NCBI RefSeq assembly: GCF_014529535.1
Contig: NW_023503632.1
Location: 372,001 to 436,000 of the forward strand
Direction: 5' to 3'
From: Bradysia coprophila
Lineage: Eukaryota; Arthropoda; Insecta; Diptera; Sciaridae
DNA length: 64,000 nt
Shown: positions 1-11,515 of the stretch, in pieces
Layout of the letters: every line of letters starts with the position of its first letter
Position numbering within the stretch: the stretch's first letter is position 1
The notes under the pieces: generated by a model
Seen by the model: the letters and a program-made list of their open reading frames with translations, nothing else
What the model was told of the DNA's origin: nothing
Database searches by the model: none
Made by a program: the position numbers and the translations under genes

Positions 1-949
1 CCATAAATCACACTGTACTTTGTGCAGACTGACACGCTCTCGTAGCAATGCTATAAAATGACAAAATCTAATGTGGCATTATCTTTTTCGAATAGACAAC
101 CAGCAGAACCGAGAATTACTAATGCATCGAGACATACATAAATTTTGTGATTTTAGGAATGCTATGTGTTTAGCCGCAAGGGACATAACTGGGGTGTCCC
201 AAATTTGTTTGTTTCCATGTGTTCAGCATGTTAAATTGTACCAATCGTTGTAGAATTATGTCAATGGTCTAATGTATTTTACATTCATCATAATACTGAA
301 CAATGGCATTTACAATGCTAGAGTGTTTCCATGTAAAAACGTCTTCTTGGCTCATCATATTGAATAGTGTTTCCTAGCGTCAATGCGATTTAATGGAACA
401 TTAAGTCTCTGTTTATTTGGTGTGAAATTCGATAATTCAATTAGAAAAAGAATCAAATGTTGCCGATAAATTAGAAGTAAAAGTTGAACGAAGAAATGGC
501 AACATTAAATGAAGTAGAACCCGTTTCGGGTTACCTATATAAATCGAAAAAGTTTATTGCAACTAAATGCAGCCAATCAAACATTTAATACCGTAAAACA
601 TTCTCGTATTTTGGATATTATGGTTACGTTGGATGTTGTATATATTCATCCATCCATCTTCAATGTTCTCCGTAGACAAAACTTGAATCAGATTAAACGA
701 ATGCCGTATAACGGTTCGTTTGGATTTAATATGTTCGACGATTAATATCCAATGAATATCTTGCGGTTTTTCGCTATATATAATGTGAGATATCACAATT
801 TGTTGTTTGAAACACTTGTCGGGCAAGGTCGATGGTAAATGATGTCACATTTGTAGATGTAATTGCTTTCAGAATATTGTAGAAATTGATAAATTTCGGA
901 ATTCCTTTAACAAGATTTTTTCTCTCCTTTCATTCAAGATCTTTCCAAG
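1..949. other. Upstream flank of the LRR-FN3 gene
   Basis: I see no convincing coding exon here. The open frames are short, lie in AT-rich sequence and match no family I know. The part next to the first recognised exon probably holds the promoter and 5' leader of the LRR-FN3 gene. There is a pyrimidine-rich run at about 907-930, but I could not place a transcription start. Confidence 0.4.
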
Positions 950-3900
950 ATGCGTGGACTCAACTACATTTTCTCGACACTATTTCTAATCAACTCAACA
1001 TTAGCACAATGCCCGTGGCAACGAGATGTCCCCGATCTACAAACATCTTGCTTATGTGCCTACAATTTGGGCAACGAACTATCGGTACAGTGTGACCAGG
1101 TAAGTGATTCGTTAGATTTGTTGCATTCCTCTGGACCGTGGTAATTAACTCGTTCAAACATTTTTTGGAAACGAACAGGTCAACTTTAGCTTATTAGCCG
1201 ATGCCTTAGACAAATTCTCGCGACCAACACCAATTGATTTGCTTTATGTAAATAATTCGACCATCGACAAATTGAGTAACAACATTTTTCAAAATCTCCG
1301 AATACACAATCTGCAGCTGAGCAGTTGTAACATAAAAACCGTAGACGAATTTGCTTTTAAAGGCCAAGAAAAGTTCCTTAAAAACTTAAATTTACAAGAC
1401 AATTTACTGGAAGAAGTACCAATAAAAGCCCTTCGACCGCTGTCCATATTAAGCTTATTAGATCTATCGAAAAATCGCATAGCTAACATACCGGACAGAG
1501 CTTTTCAGGGACTCGAAAAGCTTGCTACACTCAAACTTAGCGACAACAACGTAACACTGTCGGTGAATGCGTTCAAAGGAATGGAAAACAGCCTGAAAAA
1601 CTTGAATCTAAAGGGAACGAAACAGAAACGAGTACCTGAGAGTGTTCGCGGTCTGAAAATGTTGACTTTCTTGGACTTGTCACAAAATGGCATTCGAGAG
1701 TTACCAGGTCCGAAAGGCATTCGAACATTCGATGGTTTGGATACATTAACAGCCCTAAACTTGGAACGGAATTTAATTCAAAATCTTGGAGAGACTGCCT
1801 TTGCTGGCATTCGAAAAACGTTGAGTTCGCTCAGCTTATTGAATAATTTATTGGCCGAGTTTCCGGTTGGAGCGATACATTCCTTAAAGGAGCTTCGTGT
1901 TTTAGACATTGGATTCAATTTGTTGACCGCACTGCCAGAGACTGCGTTCCGTGGAAATCCCAGTATAACTCTTCTAGCATTGGATGGAAATCCACTTCCT
2001 ACCGTACCCGAGAGCGCTCTTGCTCACTTAAATCGAACGCTAAGAGGACTTTCTCTTGGTGGTAGATTCTTGCACTGCGATTGTAAATTGCAATGGGTTA
2101 CCGATTGGATACGGAATGGAGACTTGCAGGTGACCAGTAGAGAAAGAAATCCACAGTTTTGCGGAACGCCAACGAGGTTACATGACAGAGGATTTTATTC
2201 GATTCAACCAGAAGAACTGACTTGCCCAGAATCAGACATTGATATAAATGGGCCGGTTGGTGTCATTGATTCTTTAATACCGAAAAATCTGTCCACACAT
2301 CCTCCAACAACAACCCGCTTAACCACACAGAGTACCACAACTGTTCTAACGACTTCACCAACAACAACGGAACAGACCACACCAACTACAACAGTTGCTG
2401 TTTCAACGACGAATTCAACTACTCTGCTGAGTAAAATACTATCAACGACGACTTTACCACCTTCTTTCAATCAACAGGTAAGATCTCGAATCTTTACTAA
2501 CCGAATTGTCGTCCCTAATGCAATTCCTATGACAGCCCAAGATATCGAAAAATTCACCAACATGGCATCAGAGTGCTACAGCAAAGCAGAGACCACCATT
2601 AGTTCTCGGATACCCGTCAAATCGTGGCACTCGTGTCGACGATGCTGATGAAGTTCAAGTGAAAAATGCATTCCGACAAGACAATTCCGTTATCATCCAA
2701 TGGGATTCAGATACAGCGAATATCTTAGGTTTTCGTGTCGTCTACCGACTGTTCGCCGATAAAAGTTTCAAACAGGGCCCACCGCTTGAGGCCAGCGAAC
2801 GAGAATTCAAAATAAAAAATGTTCCTCCATCAGAGTGTATCGTGGTGTGCGTAATATCATTGGAAGAAATCAACGTGACACCGGAAACTGTGCCTTATTC
2901 TCAATGTCGAGAAGTGCGAACAGTTTCGTCACCCACATCAAATATGGATAAAATTACGATTGCTACTAGTGCAGCCATTTGTGGCACCATTATTGTGGCA
3001 GTCATAGTTTTCATCGCTTCGAGCAGGTGGGTGAACACAGAGCAAACAAAATGTAATTTCGAACGGAGTTGAGGTTAATCCATTTCGTTTCTCATTTCTT
3101 AGACGAAGATCACGAAAAATGCAATCTCTTAATTCACCACAAAAGAGCCCACTACCAATCGGTGGATTGCCGGTCAACTGTTGTGGACCAGCTGGCAGTC
3201 CTGGACCATTGGGATCGATTGCAACTTTATCCGCATTTAATCATCACAAGGTGAGTCGAGTAAAAATTGTTCTAATTTCACTGTAATCAGACCCAAATCA
3301 TCGATTATCTTACTTTGTGGTCGCTCGCAATTGAATCATGCAGCGCATCATGCCTTCATTCAGAGAATATAAGAAAAGAATTACGGAAAAACGTAAAGTA
3401 TTCCGGTGTGAACGTCTCATTGAACTTGATTTTTATATTACATTCATGTGTGTGGTGAATGCACTGTATATACAGTTCGTGCCGTGTTTACACTCTAATT
3501 ACCTTTTGTGTTATTTGTTAAACAACTCTGCTATTTACATAGTTTTACAATATCAAGGCGAATGCAAATTCGTTCTGCATTGTTTTGCTCAAATTGATAT
3601 TGAAATGGGTGCAATCGTTTCTGTTTTCTCGTACTTCAGCAGGATTGGGATCAAGTTTCAGCGTATAGTGGCCGGTCAATACCACGACCACGAATCTATC
3701 CAATGGAAAATCAAGGCATTGCAGATGATCTAAGAAGTCATGTATCGCATTTCTCTGGTGTTGTCGGCAAAATGAACAAGCAGAGGTATTGTCCTACTTA
3801 ATAGTACCATCAGCACACATTACACCAATAAACCTTTGTTTCAGCGGTCGATCAATCGCCGATGGACAATCTCATCACAGTTTTTCAAATCATTCACACA

Positions 3901-5296
3901 GAGGCTATTTGGGATCGGCATTCCCCAGCAATTTAGTTAACTCAAGACCAGGTTCGAATGATAGAAAATTTGTAATAAAAGTGTCCGAGCTCAATATGAT
4001 AAAACGAAAATAAAATTTCCAGAATTACGCCAATCCCGTCAATCATTAGCAGCCAGTGATCGAATGTCTCGGGCATCGTATACGAATTCGGTGCATGGAC
4101 CCACACAAAGTGTTGCGTCAAGCACGCGAAGAACACGACCGAGATCTCGATCACGCGATCAATTAAATGGTACACATATTCATTCACACCGGCCGGGAAG
4201 TCGGTAAGTCTTGAGAATTGTTACATCTTCATTTTGTTGTGTAGTGACGTGCATGATGCATATTAATATTTGAACAAAAACAACAAAAAACCGTAATTAA
4301 AGATGACTGAATGCATTTTGTATTGTGTGCATTGACACACAGTCAAATCTGTTATCGAAAACTTTTTCAGTAGTAAACGACACACTTTAACTATTGCAGT
4401 CTGTTATAGCAAAAAATATGTTCAAACAAATGAAGAAAAAGATTTGAAATCAATCTATTGAAAATACTTAATTCAAATGAAGTAGTAGATCCGATAGTAA
4501 ACTTTCAGATAAGCTTGCCGTCTCTGACAGGCTAATCATACAGAATCTCCTAGCATCATAATTCAGCCCTGATTAGCTAATTTAATGTTAAATTTTCAAT
4601 TTTTGCAAGACAAATTCCCCAAGATGCCCTGCCGTGCCGTGTTAAGCCAAGACACCGCATTGTTTTTGTGCTTTAGAAAGCTTTCGAAAGGTCTGAGTTT
4701 CTTTTGGATTCCATTGGAAAAGTGCAATATTTTAGTGGAATGCAAGAGAAGTTTAAAGCTTTCGAAATCTGCTTAAATGCAAAGACACAGATCCGACACG
4801 ACAGTGCCACCACGATCTTATTTTCTTTATTCAACATTAAGCAAGTGTCGCGAGTGAAACCCCTAGTCGTTTTTTTTTACACTGAATTGTAACTCTTGTA
4901 AGTAAAGGTATTTCAGCCGCTAAACCGATAATTGTATGTTTTCTAATGTTGTCGTCAAGCTTCTACGAAACTTACGAGTGATTTCTATGCGATGATTTAA
5001 ATAGAAATTACCTAGACAGCCACGATACACCCCCTTCATTATAATTGATAACAATACTTTTCGCTGCAATATAATTCATCTATCATGTTAAAGCTTATTA
5101 TAATCCAACCAAATATCCACTTAACTCAATTTACAACAACAACAACAACAAAACTTTATAATTTAGTTTCTCCACGTCTGGTTCGACTCATACATTAAAC
5201 AATTATTGTGATACATCTGACAATTGGACCGATCATGATATGGATATTTATATGGCTAGAAATGCAACAACACGCAACGGTTTGGTACCATTATGA
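950..5296 (+). CDS. LRR + fibronectin-III single-pass transmembrane receptor (883 aa, 8 exons)
   Basis: Exons read as 950-1099, 1179-2477, 2536-3026, 3103-3250, 3640-3785, 3845-3951, 4023-4203 and 5167-5296. All joins are GT-AG and phase-compatible, giving 884 codons including TGA. The protein starts with a signal peptide (residues 1-19, ending STLA|Q) and a Cys-rich N-cap (CPWQ..SCLC). About ten LRRs follow (roughly 75-345), then an LRR C-terminal cap with HCDCKLQWVTDW near 348 and a Thr-rich stalk (about 415-475). One FN3-like domain spans about 526-615, and a membrane helix spans about 621-645. The cytoplasmic tail is Ser/Arg-rich with the basic stretch RRSRK just inside the membrane; it ends SDNWTDHDMDIYMARN...GLVPL. 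Known LRR-FN3 proteins are cell-surface adhesion or guidance receptors, so that role is inferred. I cannot name the Drosophila orthologue. The donor of exon 6 (GTTCGA) is weak; the other junctions are good. Confidence 0.85.
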
Positions 5297-6800
5297 GGAA
5301 GAATTATTTTAACATCTTGATGTTATGAGATTATATTCGATCAACATTTCTAACACAGACTCTATGATTTATTGTGAGTTTGCAAACGCCCTCTGGCCAT
5401 TGCTTTCTTTGTCATTCATTTTATAGTTAAATGAAATTTAAATGCGCGCTTGTTTTTATCGTATACACTTGCCGCAAAATAGTTTTCATCATCCACATTT
5501 TCCACATCATCCACATTTTCCACGGCATCCACATTTACCATATCATCCACATTTTCCGCATCATTCACATTTTCGACAACATCCACATTTTAAACATCAA
5601 CCACATTTTAAGGGACACGCCTGAATTTAACAAAATGTGTCAAAATGATGAAAGCTATTTTGTGGTTACCGTATTGTTAATTTGTGTTATGTTTGTGTAA
5701 TTATTTATTTTAAGAGAAAAAATACAAAATGAGAGGCGATTGAATGAAGAAACGACAAATTGACCGAACATTTGTGAGGGAAGATATTGTGAATCGCCAT
5801 ATATTATTCCTTCGAATTTATTTTTTCATTACAACTCTCACATTGTATTCTAATATCTAGTCCTGCTATATATACAACAAAAAGAAGCGAAGCGTCAGAA
5901 TAATGGAATTTTACAATTTAAAGTTAAAAAGTTTAAATTTAAAAATGTACAAGAAAAACATTCTGACTTTGCTCCGAACCGTAGAAAATTTGTAAATGAT
6001 TGAATGAAAATAATGTGACAAGCAATACATTTAAGAGTTAAACGAAAATCCGCTGCATTAAGAGAAGAGATTGAACATAAACATATCATCCCGAACACGA
6101 TAACACAAGTGAAAGAGTAAAGAAAAAGAAAAATGTTAAATTGTTAACAGTACGATAATAAAATTGATTAAGAAATAATAAGAAAATTGAAATTCTAGTT
6201 AACATGATAGAAACAAAGAAGTTAACAAGCATTTTTAAAACTGAACAAAATTACTATTGTATATGTGTAGACTAGACATACTAGTGTGTAAGTCCGTTTA
6301 TTATGAGCATAGAATTTCGAAACATAAAACATAAAGTGTGACAATTGATTGTGTACAGAGAAAATATAAAATGAAAATATGGGCCACCACATCTATTGGA
6401 TCAGTGACGGAGCGTGGCGTTTTAAGGGTGAAATCAATGCTAGGCATTTGTAAAACTTGGCTAAATTGGTGAAATTTGTAAAATTTTGCGAAATTTGTGA
6501 ATTTTGTGAAACCTGTGAGCATTACGTATTGGGTAGATGTCCGAAAGGCTCTTAGACTGCAAGGGCAGTGAAGGGCTTTTTCAAAGGGTTTTTTCTTCAA
6601 ACCAGTCCGGCTCTGGTGAAATTTCGTGAAATTTGTTCATTCGAGGCGTAACCGAGGTCAATTATTAAACGACACGCAATAAAATCCGTTATGAATCCGA
6701 TAGAAATGTGGAAAATTATGTGAGAAACTTTTTGTATCCATAGTTTGCAGAGTAAAAATTAAATTGTGTTAGTAAGCTCCACCTTTTCTCAAAAACAGTT
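5297..6800. other. 3' flank of the LRR-FN3 gene, no gene seen
   Basis: This stretch is AT-rich and probably includes the 3' UTR of the receptor gene. It carries an 18-bp tandem repeat (listed separately). The other open frames are short and unrecognised. A run of GTGAAATTTGTAAAATTTTG-like words lies around 6460-6520. Confidence 0.4.
5490..5615. repeat. 18-bp tandem repeat, about 7 units
   Basis: Seven consecutive 18-bp units of consensus CATCCACATTTTCCACAT run from 5490 to 5615, degenerating at the right end. Because 18 is a multiple of three, the array is open in more than one frame; one frame reads as His-Pro-His-Phe repeats. It lies 3' of the receptor stop codon with no sign of splicing into the gene, so I call it a minisatellite and not a coding sequence. 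Confidence 0.85.
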
Positions 6801-6804
6801 ATTC

Positions 6805-7036
6805 ACAATTGACGACTTACAAATAAATGACGCATTTCGTTTCAACTGTTTTTTAGCGGATCCACTCATACAAACAAATATGTTCTCACGACTTTAAACG
6901 GTTGTACTATTACCAAGCGCATGTGTGATACACTGTTCATCCGTATAAACAGATTAGCACATTTGTTTGTATGAGTGGATCAGCTGAAAAACATCTAAAA
7001 TGAAATGTGTCACTTATTTGAAAGTCGTCAACTGTA
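6805..7036. mobile_element. Foldback MITE, about 230 bp
   Basis: The ends are imperfect inverted copies about 80 nt long. The left arm starts near ACAATTGACGACTT and the right arm ends near AAGTCGTCAACTGT; the inner ends share CACTCATACAAACAAAT. Ends of the same type recur near 14060-14090 and at 45704-46230, so this is a dispersed family. It has no coding capacity. Confidence 0.75.
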
Positions 7037-7190
7037 CTATTTATATCGATGCCTTGGATATTCCTAACCTTCTAGAAACGGCTAATCATTTAGCACGGCT
7101 CTGGTTAGTGCTTGAATTTAATGTAAAAATTAGTCGATTCGAAGATTATATGGCGATACCGTTGCCTTTTCTCCGAATTATTTGTCTAGA

Positions 7191-7336
7191 GCGCGTACAA
7201 GTAATGTAACGGTTTCTCTCAGTTAATTTTTACTGACAGTTCTCTCATCGTTTCACGACCAATTTCGGCCGTGTAACAATAAGAGAACTATCACTAAAAA
7301 TTAACTGAGAGAAACCATTACATTACTTGTACGCGC
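7191..7336. mobile_element. Foldback MITE, 146 bp
   Basis: This is a near-perfect palindrome. The left arm begins GCGCGTACAAGTAATGTAAC and contains TCTCTCAGTTAATTTTTA. The right arm is its reverse complement ending in TTGTACGCGC. A loop of roughly 30 nt separates the arms. It is non-coding and I could not define a target duplication. Confidence 0.8.
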
Positions 7337-8783
7337 CTCTATGGTTCGGGGCAGGGGCGCCGACTTCTAAGGACAAGCGAGGCTCGGACACCACTACTCG
7401 AATGATGAGCACCACTACATCTTTCCAGTTTTACTTGAAAGAGCACCACTACTTCCAGATTCGCTTGTTGTATGAGCACCGCTACTCCCAAACACAAGTC
7501 GGCGTCCCTGGTTCGGGGGAACGTAGCGTTATGAAGAACATGCCAAGTTCGGTCAAATTTTGAATACAATTTCTAAATGGATTATTTGGTTTATAGAGTT
7601 TCATAATTTCCAGTAACTCGCATCATAATGATAAAAAATCAGCAAATTGTAAATGTGAACGAATTTTGTCGAGTCATCTGTTACCGAGAGCTACAGCAAA
7701 AATAATAATCGATGAGCTCTGGCTAGTGTCTTGTTACACGATGTTTGATAGATGTTTTTTTTTCTTTCATAGATGTGCAATTAATGAAGTCAAAGATTTT
7801 GTATCCAACACTTTGTGATACATACGTTAAACGAAAGAAGTACTAGATGCATTGTACAATGATTGCTGTTTCTAGCAGGTTAAATTTCATAAAATCTACA
7901 GTGTAGATTCTGCACTGTACACTGAACACTCTTTCCAAATCCAATTTAATTAACTAACAAATTCAATGAAACGGCAAATTTCATTTTCAATTAACAAACA
8001 AACAAAAATTAATCCCCGGTGCATAATATGAAAGTGATGAATATTGACGCCAAATCGTAAAAGCTTAACAAAAACAGTAAATTTAGAATAAGATTTATGT
8101 ATAGAAAAACTCATTAATTAAACAAGAAAAATGTCTCATCGTAAAATGAGCTTTTAGTACATTAAGGTACAACAGAACACAGTTGAAAGTTAACAAAACG
8201 TAAACTCTAAAATTATATATTTTATATAAACGGGGGAACAATTATAAACATTTATAGGAATATGTCGCACCATGATCAACAATATATTAAACGTTAGCGT
8301 AGTAATGCAATGCCTTAAATTCATATTTTGTACATAAAAATAAATTATAGCGAAGAAACTTAGCGATGAAAAACTGAAATGGATGTAACATGAAGAAAAT
8401 GAGTTAACAGAATAAAATTAGTAAATTATTAGTCGTAAAAGGAAAGGAGAACAAACAATTATTGTACATTTAAAATATACTTAGTGTACGTGTAAGTAAA
8501 TTTCACTAAACAGATAAATAAAATTATTTCCGAAACAGTTAAATGCATTTTCATTTCTTTGATAATCATCATCATCATCATCATAATAATAATAACAATC
8601 CGCAGTTCAGCTAACAATATCGTATATTGCTTCTTAAATGTAAAGACTAGATTTATACCTAGGTAAATTTGTCTCAATCTGACAAAATGGCTTCAAAATG
8701 TTACCTGTGGCAGGTAAATTGTCTCCAGGTAATCTTTTTCTCATATAAAATAGTACATCACCTACCTGCTTCCAAATTTTTAG
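7337..8783. other. Intergenic, no gene seen
   Basis: AT-rich sequence without a recognisable gene. It contains a CAT/AAT trinucleotide microsatellite at about 8566-8600 (ATCATCATCATCATCATCAT followed by AATAATAATAA). All open frames are short. Confidence 0.4.
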
Positions 8784-9635
8784 ACCCGTACGAAGTACTG
8801 GGGTCTTATAGGTTTACGCATACGTTTGTAACACGTCGAATTGGACTCCCTGAGTAAGAGGAAACCTATTGTGGTTGTCTAGAGATGCCAGATCAGTGAA
8901 AAAAAAATGTCCGTCTGTCCGTCTGTCTGTCTGCACGATAACTTGAGTAAAACGCATCTTTTTTTCCCGTTTTACGGTTTTTCGAAGATATCTCCGGAAA
9001 AAAAAGTTTATGGAAATCGGATGACCGACTCGTGAGTTAGACCCCTTGGTGTGAAACAAGCACAGGGCGGCAAGCAGTTTTTGCTTGTAGGTCGGCCACA
9101 TTTGAACATATTTCGTCTGTTTTAGCTTTATTAGATAGGTATTGCCCGTACCAATCAGGGAAAAAAAAGTTTATGAAATTATGTTCTCCGGAGCGTGAGC
9201 TAGGTGTCTTGGAGTGAGCTCTTATCTAGCTACTCGGCCGTACAGTGAACGTGGAGTATTTTGTCAATATCTCGAGTATATTTTGACCGAATTTCATGAT
9301 TTTTTTTGTTTGAAAGGTATTAACGAATGTAAAGCGTCACTAAAATTTCCGGTCTCCTAACAAAATGGCTGCCGGTGGCCATATTGGATTTTAATAAAAG
9401 TGATATATCTTGGGAAAAATGGTACTTAGAGAGTTTCTGTTAACATGGAAATAATTTGTTATGTGTGTGGGGTGTTGACTTCGTAAGGGGCTGTCTATAT
9501 TGCCTCCGGCAATTTATTTGTATATGATAACAAGGCAAAGAAAGATAATGTAAGTTAAAATCTAAAGGGCGAATAGCTTCTCAGTAGAGAATGAAGTAAA
9601 AGAAATGAAGAGTTTCGTACGGGTCGGCGTTAGCT
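8784..9635. mobile_element. Repeat element with GACCCGTACGAA ends
   Basis: The left end reads GACCCGTACGAAGTACTGGG and the right end, at about 9621-9635, reads TTCGTACGGGTC, an inverted match of 12 bases. The body contains the tandem word GTCCGTCTGTCTGTCTG near 8910-8930, which also occurs in the repeats at 51.0-52.3 kb (GTACGAAGTAC plus a GTCTG run). The two therefore look like branches of one non-coding repeat family. The boundaries are approximate. Confidence 0.5.
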
Positions 9636-10138
9636 ATGTTTATTTTGGCCAGTAGGAAGTTTAACGCCGAAGATGTGTGAGCGAAAAATCACTTTACCTC
9701 CCTACTAGCAGTAGTAGCTGATAGGTAATGAAGCCATTACCTATATTTTTTTCGCCCTAGCAGATAAAATACATTACATAAAGTTAGCTGCCACAGGTAA
9801 TAAACTAAAATATTATTTGTCAGTGAAGGGAAGAGTTACGTCAACTGCTTGATACTATGAGATTGAGTTGCCGAGTGTGTAGAATTCAAATCTCAGCCAG
9901 GGTTAGTATATTTATGTATTTGAAATTTGCCAAAATTTACCGAAATTTATTTTTGGTTTTGGTAAACTTTGACAGAATTTTTCCAAATAAATTTTACCCA
10001 AAATAGGTCCTAATCTCAACCGCTGTCAGATTTGAATTGATTGGCCGATTTATCAACAAAACAAAGCTAATTGAACTGGGACAAGTGACATATGTCACCA
10101 GGTGTTTCGCACAGTTACTGAGAACTGTAATAAAGATC
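9636..10138. other. Intergenic, no gene seen
   Basis: No coding exon or RNA gene is recognised in this AT-rich stretch. It contains words such as AAATTTACCGAAATTTA near 9930-9990. Confidence 0.35.
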
Positions 10139-10142
10139 TTAA

Positions 10143-11092
10143 GAGTCAATTCGCCAAAACTTCGAACAGCTTATATTGAATCGGGATTCAAGCCGACGGC
10201 GATCCAAACGAGCTATGGCTCAAATGAATCCTCGTTTAATTCTGATAATATCGTGGAACAACGTTTTTCCTGAAAACATTTTGTTGGGCTGTCATGGCCC
10301 TTAGAAAAATTTTATCAATTACTCCAACATGCAAAATGTGAGTAATGTCAAATTGTGTACGTTTATGAAGGTCGATGAGCTGCATATTATTGACCAACAA
10401 AAGCCGATGTTCAAACCACCCATCCGCCACAACAAGTGAAAAACCTCGAAAAAACCGAAATTTTTGAAAGGCTCTCGGCGGTTGGGAAAGTTAGTATCAG
10501 AAATCTCTAACCCGGAGTTTTGTAGCTTATTTCTCGCCCTATCCATTGACACCACACTCGACCATACTCACCGTCCCAGATAGAAATTAAGTTGATTTTT
10601 CACAATGTATCTCAACCCATCAAATTTTGGAAAATCTTCGAACTCTAAAGTTCTCCAAACAACGTTCTTTCGAGCGAATTTTATTATTTATAGTTTTACG
10701 AGATAATAGTAAAACTAATGTGATACAGCCAGTATCTCGTTAGTTTTACTGACTATTATCTCGTAAAACTATAAATAAAAAAATTCGCTCGAAAAAGCGT
10801 TGTTTGGAGAACTTTAGAGTTCGAAGATTTTCCGAAATTTGATGCGTTGAGATACATTGTGAAAAATCAACTCCATTTCTATCTGGGACGATGAGTACGG
10901 TCGAGTGGGGTGTCAATGGATAGGGCGAGAAGTAAGCTACAAAACTCTGGGTTAGAGCTGCCTGCTACTAACTTTCCCAAGATATTGCTCCACAATATTT
11001 TCATAATTGAACGAGGATTCATTTCAGCCATAGCTCGTTGGGATCGCCGTCGGCTTGAGTCCCGACTGTTCGAAATTTTGGCGAATTGACTC
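10143..11092. mobile_element. Large foldback element with TTAA target sites
   Basis: The 950-bp element has long inverted arms. The left end GAGTCAATTCGCCAAAACTT matches the right end AATTTTGGCGAATTGACTC in inverse, and the arms meet near 10720-10760 around GTTTTACGAGATAATAG. Both ends abut TTAA (10139-10142 and 11093-11096). A TTAA duplication is typical of piggyBac-type transposition and a few related groups; the superfamily is inferred from that alone. It has no transposase and must be non-autonomous. Confidence 0.8.
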
Positions 11093-11515
11093 TTAACGCG
11101 AAAAACCTCAAAAGTAGAACCATAATCAGAGAAACTAGCAAAATCATGATCCTACCCAACGCTTAGACTGACAGCTACCACACAAAGTACTAGTTTTTAT
11201 GAAAGCTTAACTACTTTAAACAAGAGAGGTAATAGATTTTCTTATCAGAGACATCAACAAATCTAACCCAACACATTCATGATTTCAATTCAGTCTTGCG
11301 TTTATAGACTAAACATATACCAGCCCCAGCCCAAAGTGTACTTTGCGCAAATCGACTTTCAAAAACCATAAACGAAAAATTCAATTTTCCGTTCCCGCTA
11401 ATCGAGATAAGTAAGTGCTAGGGTCAGATAAGTAGAATTTTATAAGTGAAAATATTCGATTTTCGAACCGTCCGACGTATTCTGTTAAAATAAAAAAAAA
11501 TCTTTCTTCACTCAC
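11093..11515. other. Region downstream of the last visible Rab3GAP1 exon
   Basis: On the minus strand this follows the GTGAGT donor of the last visible Rab3GAP1 exon, so it should be intron. I find no continuation of Rab3GAP1 here. Confidence 0.4.

Noticed and set aside
5431-5700. His/Pro/Phe-repeat protein
   Set aside because: It is the translation of a 7-unit 18-bp repeat 3' of the receptor gene, open in two frames, with no splicing or start evidence.
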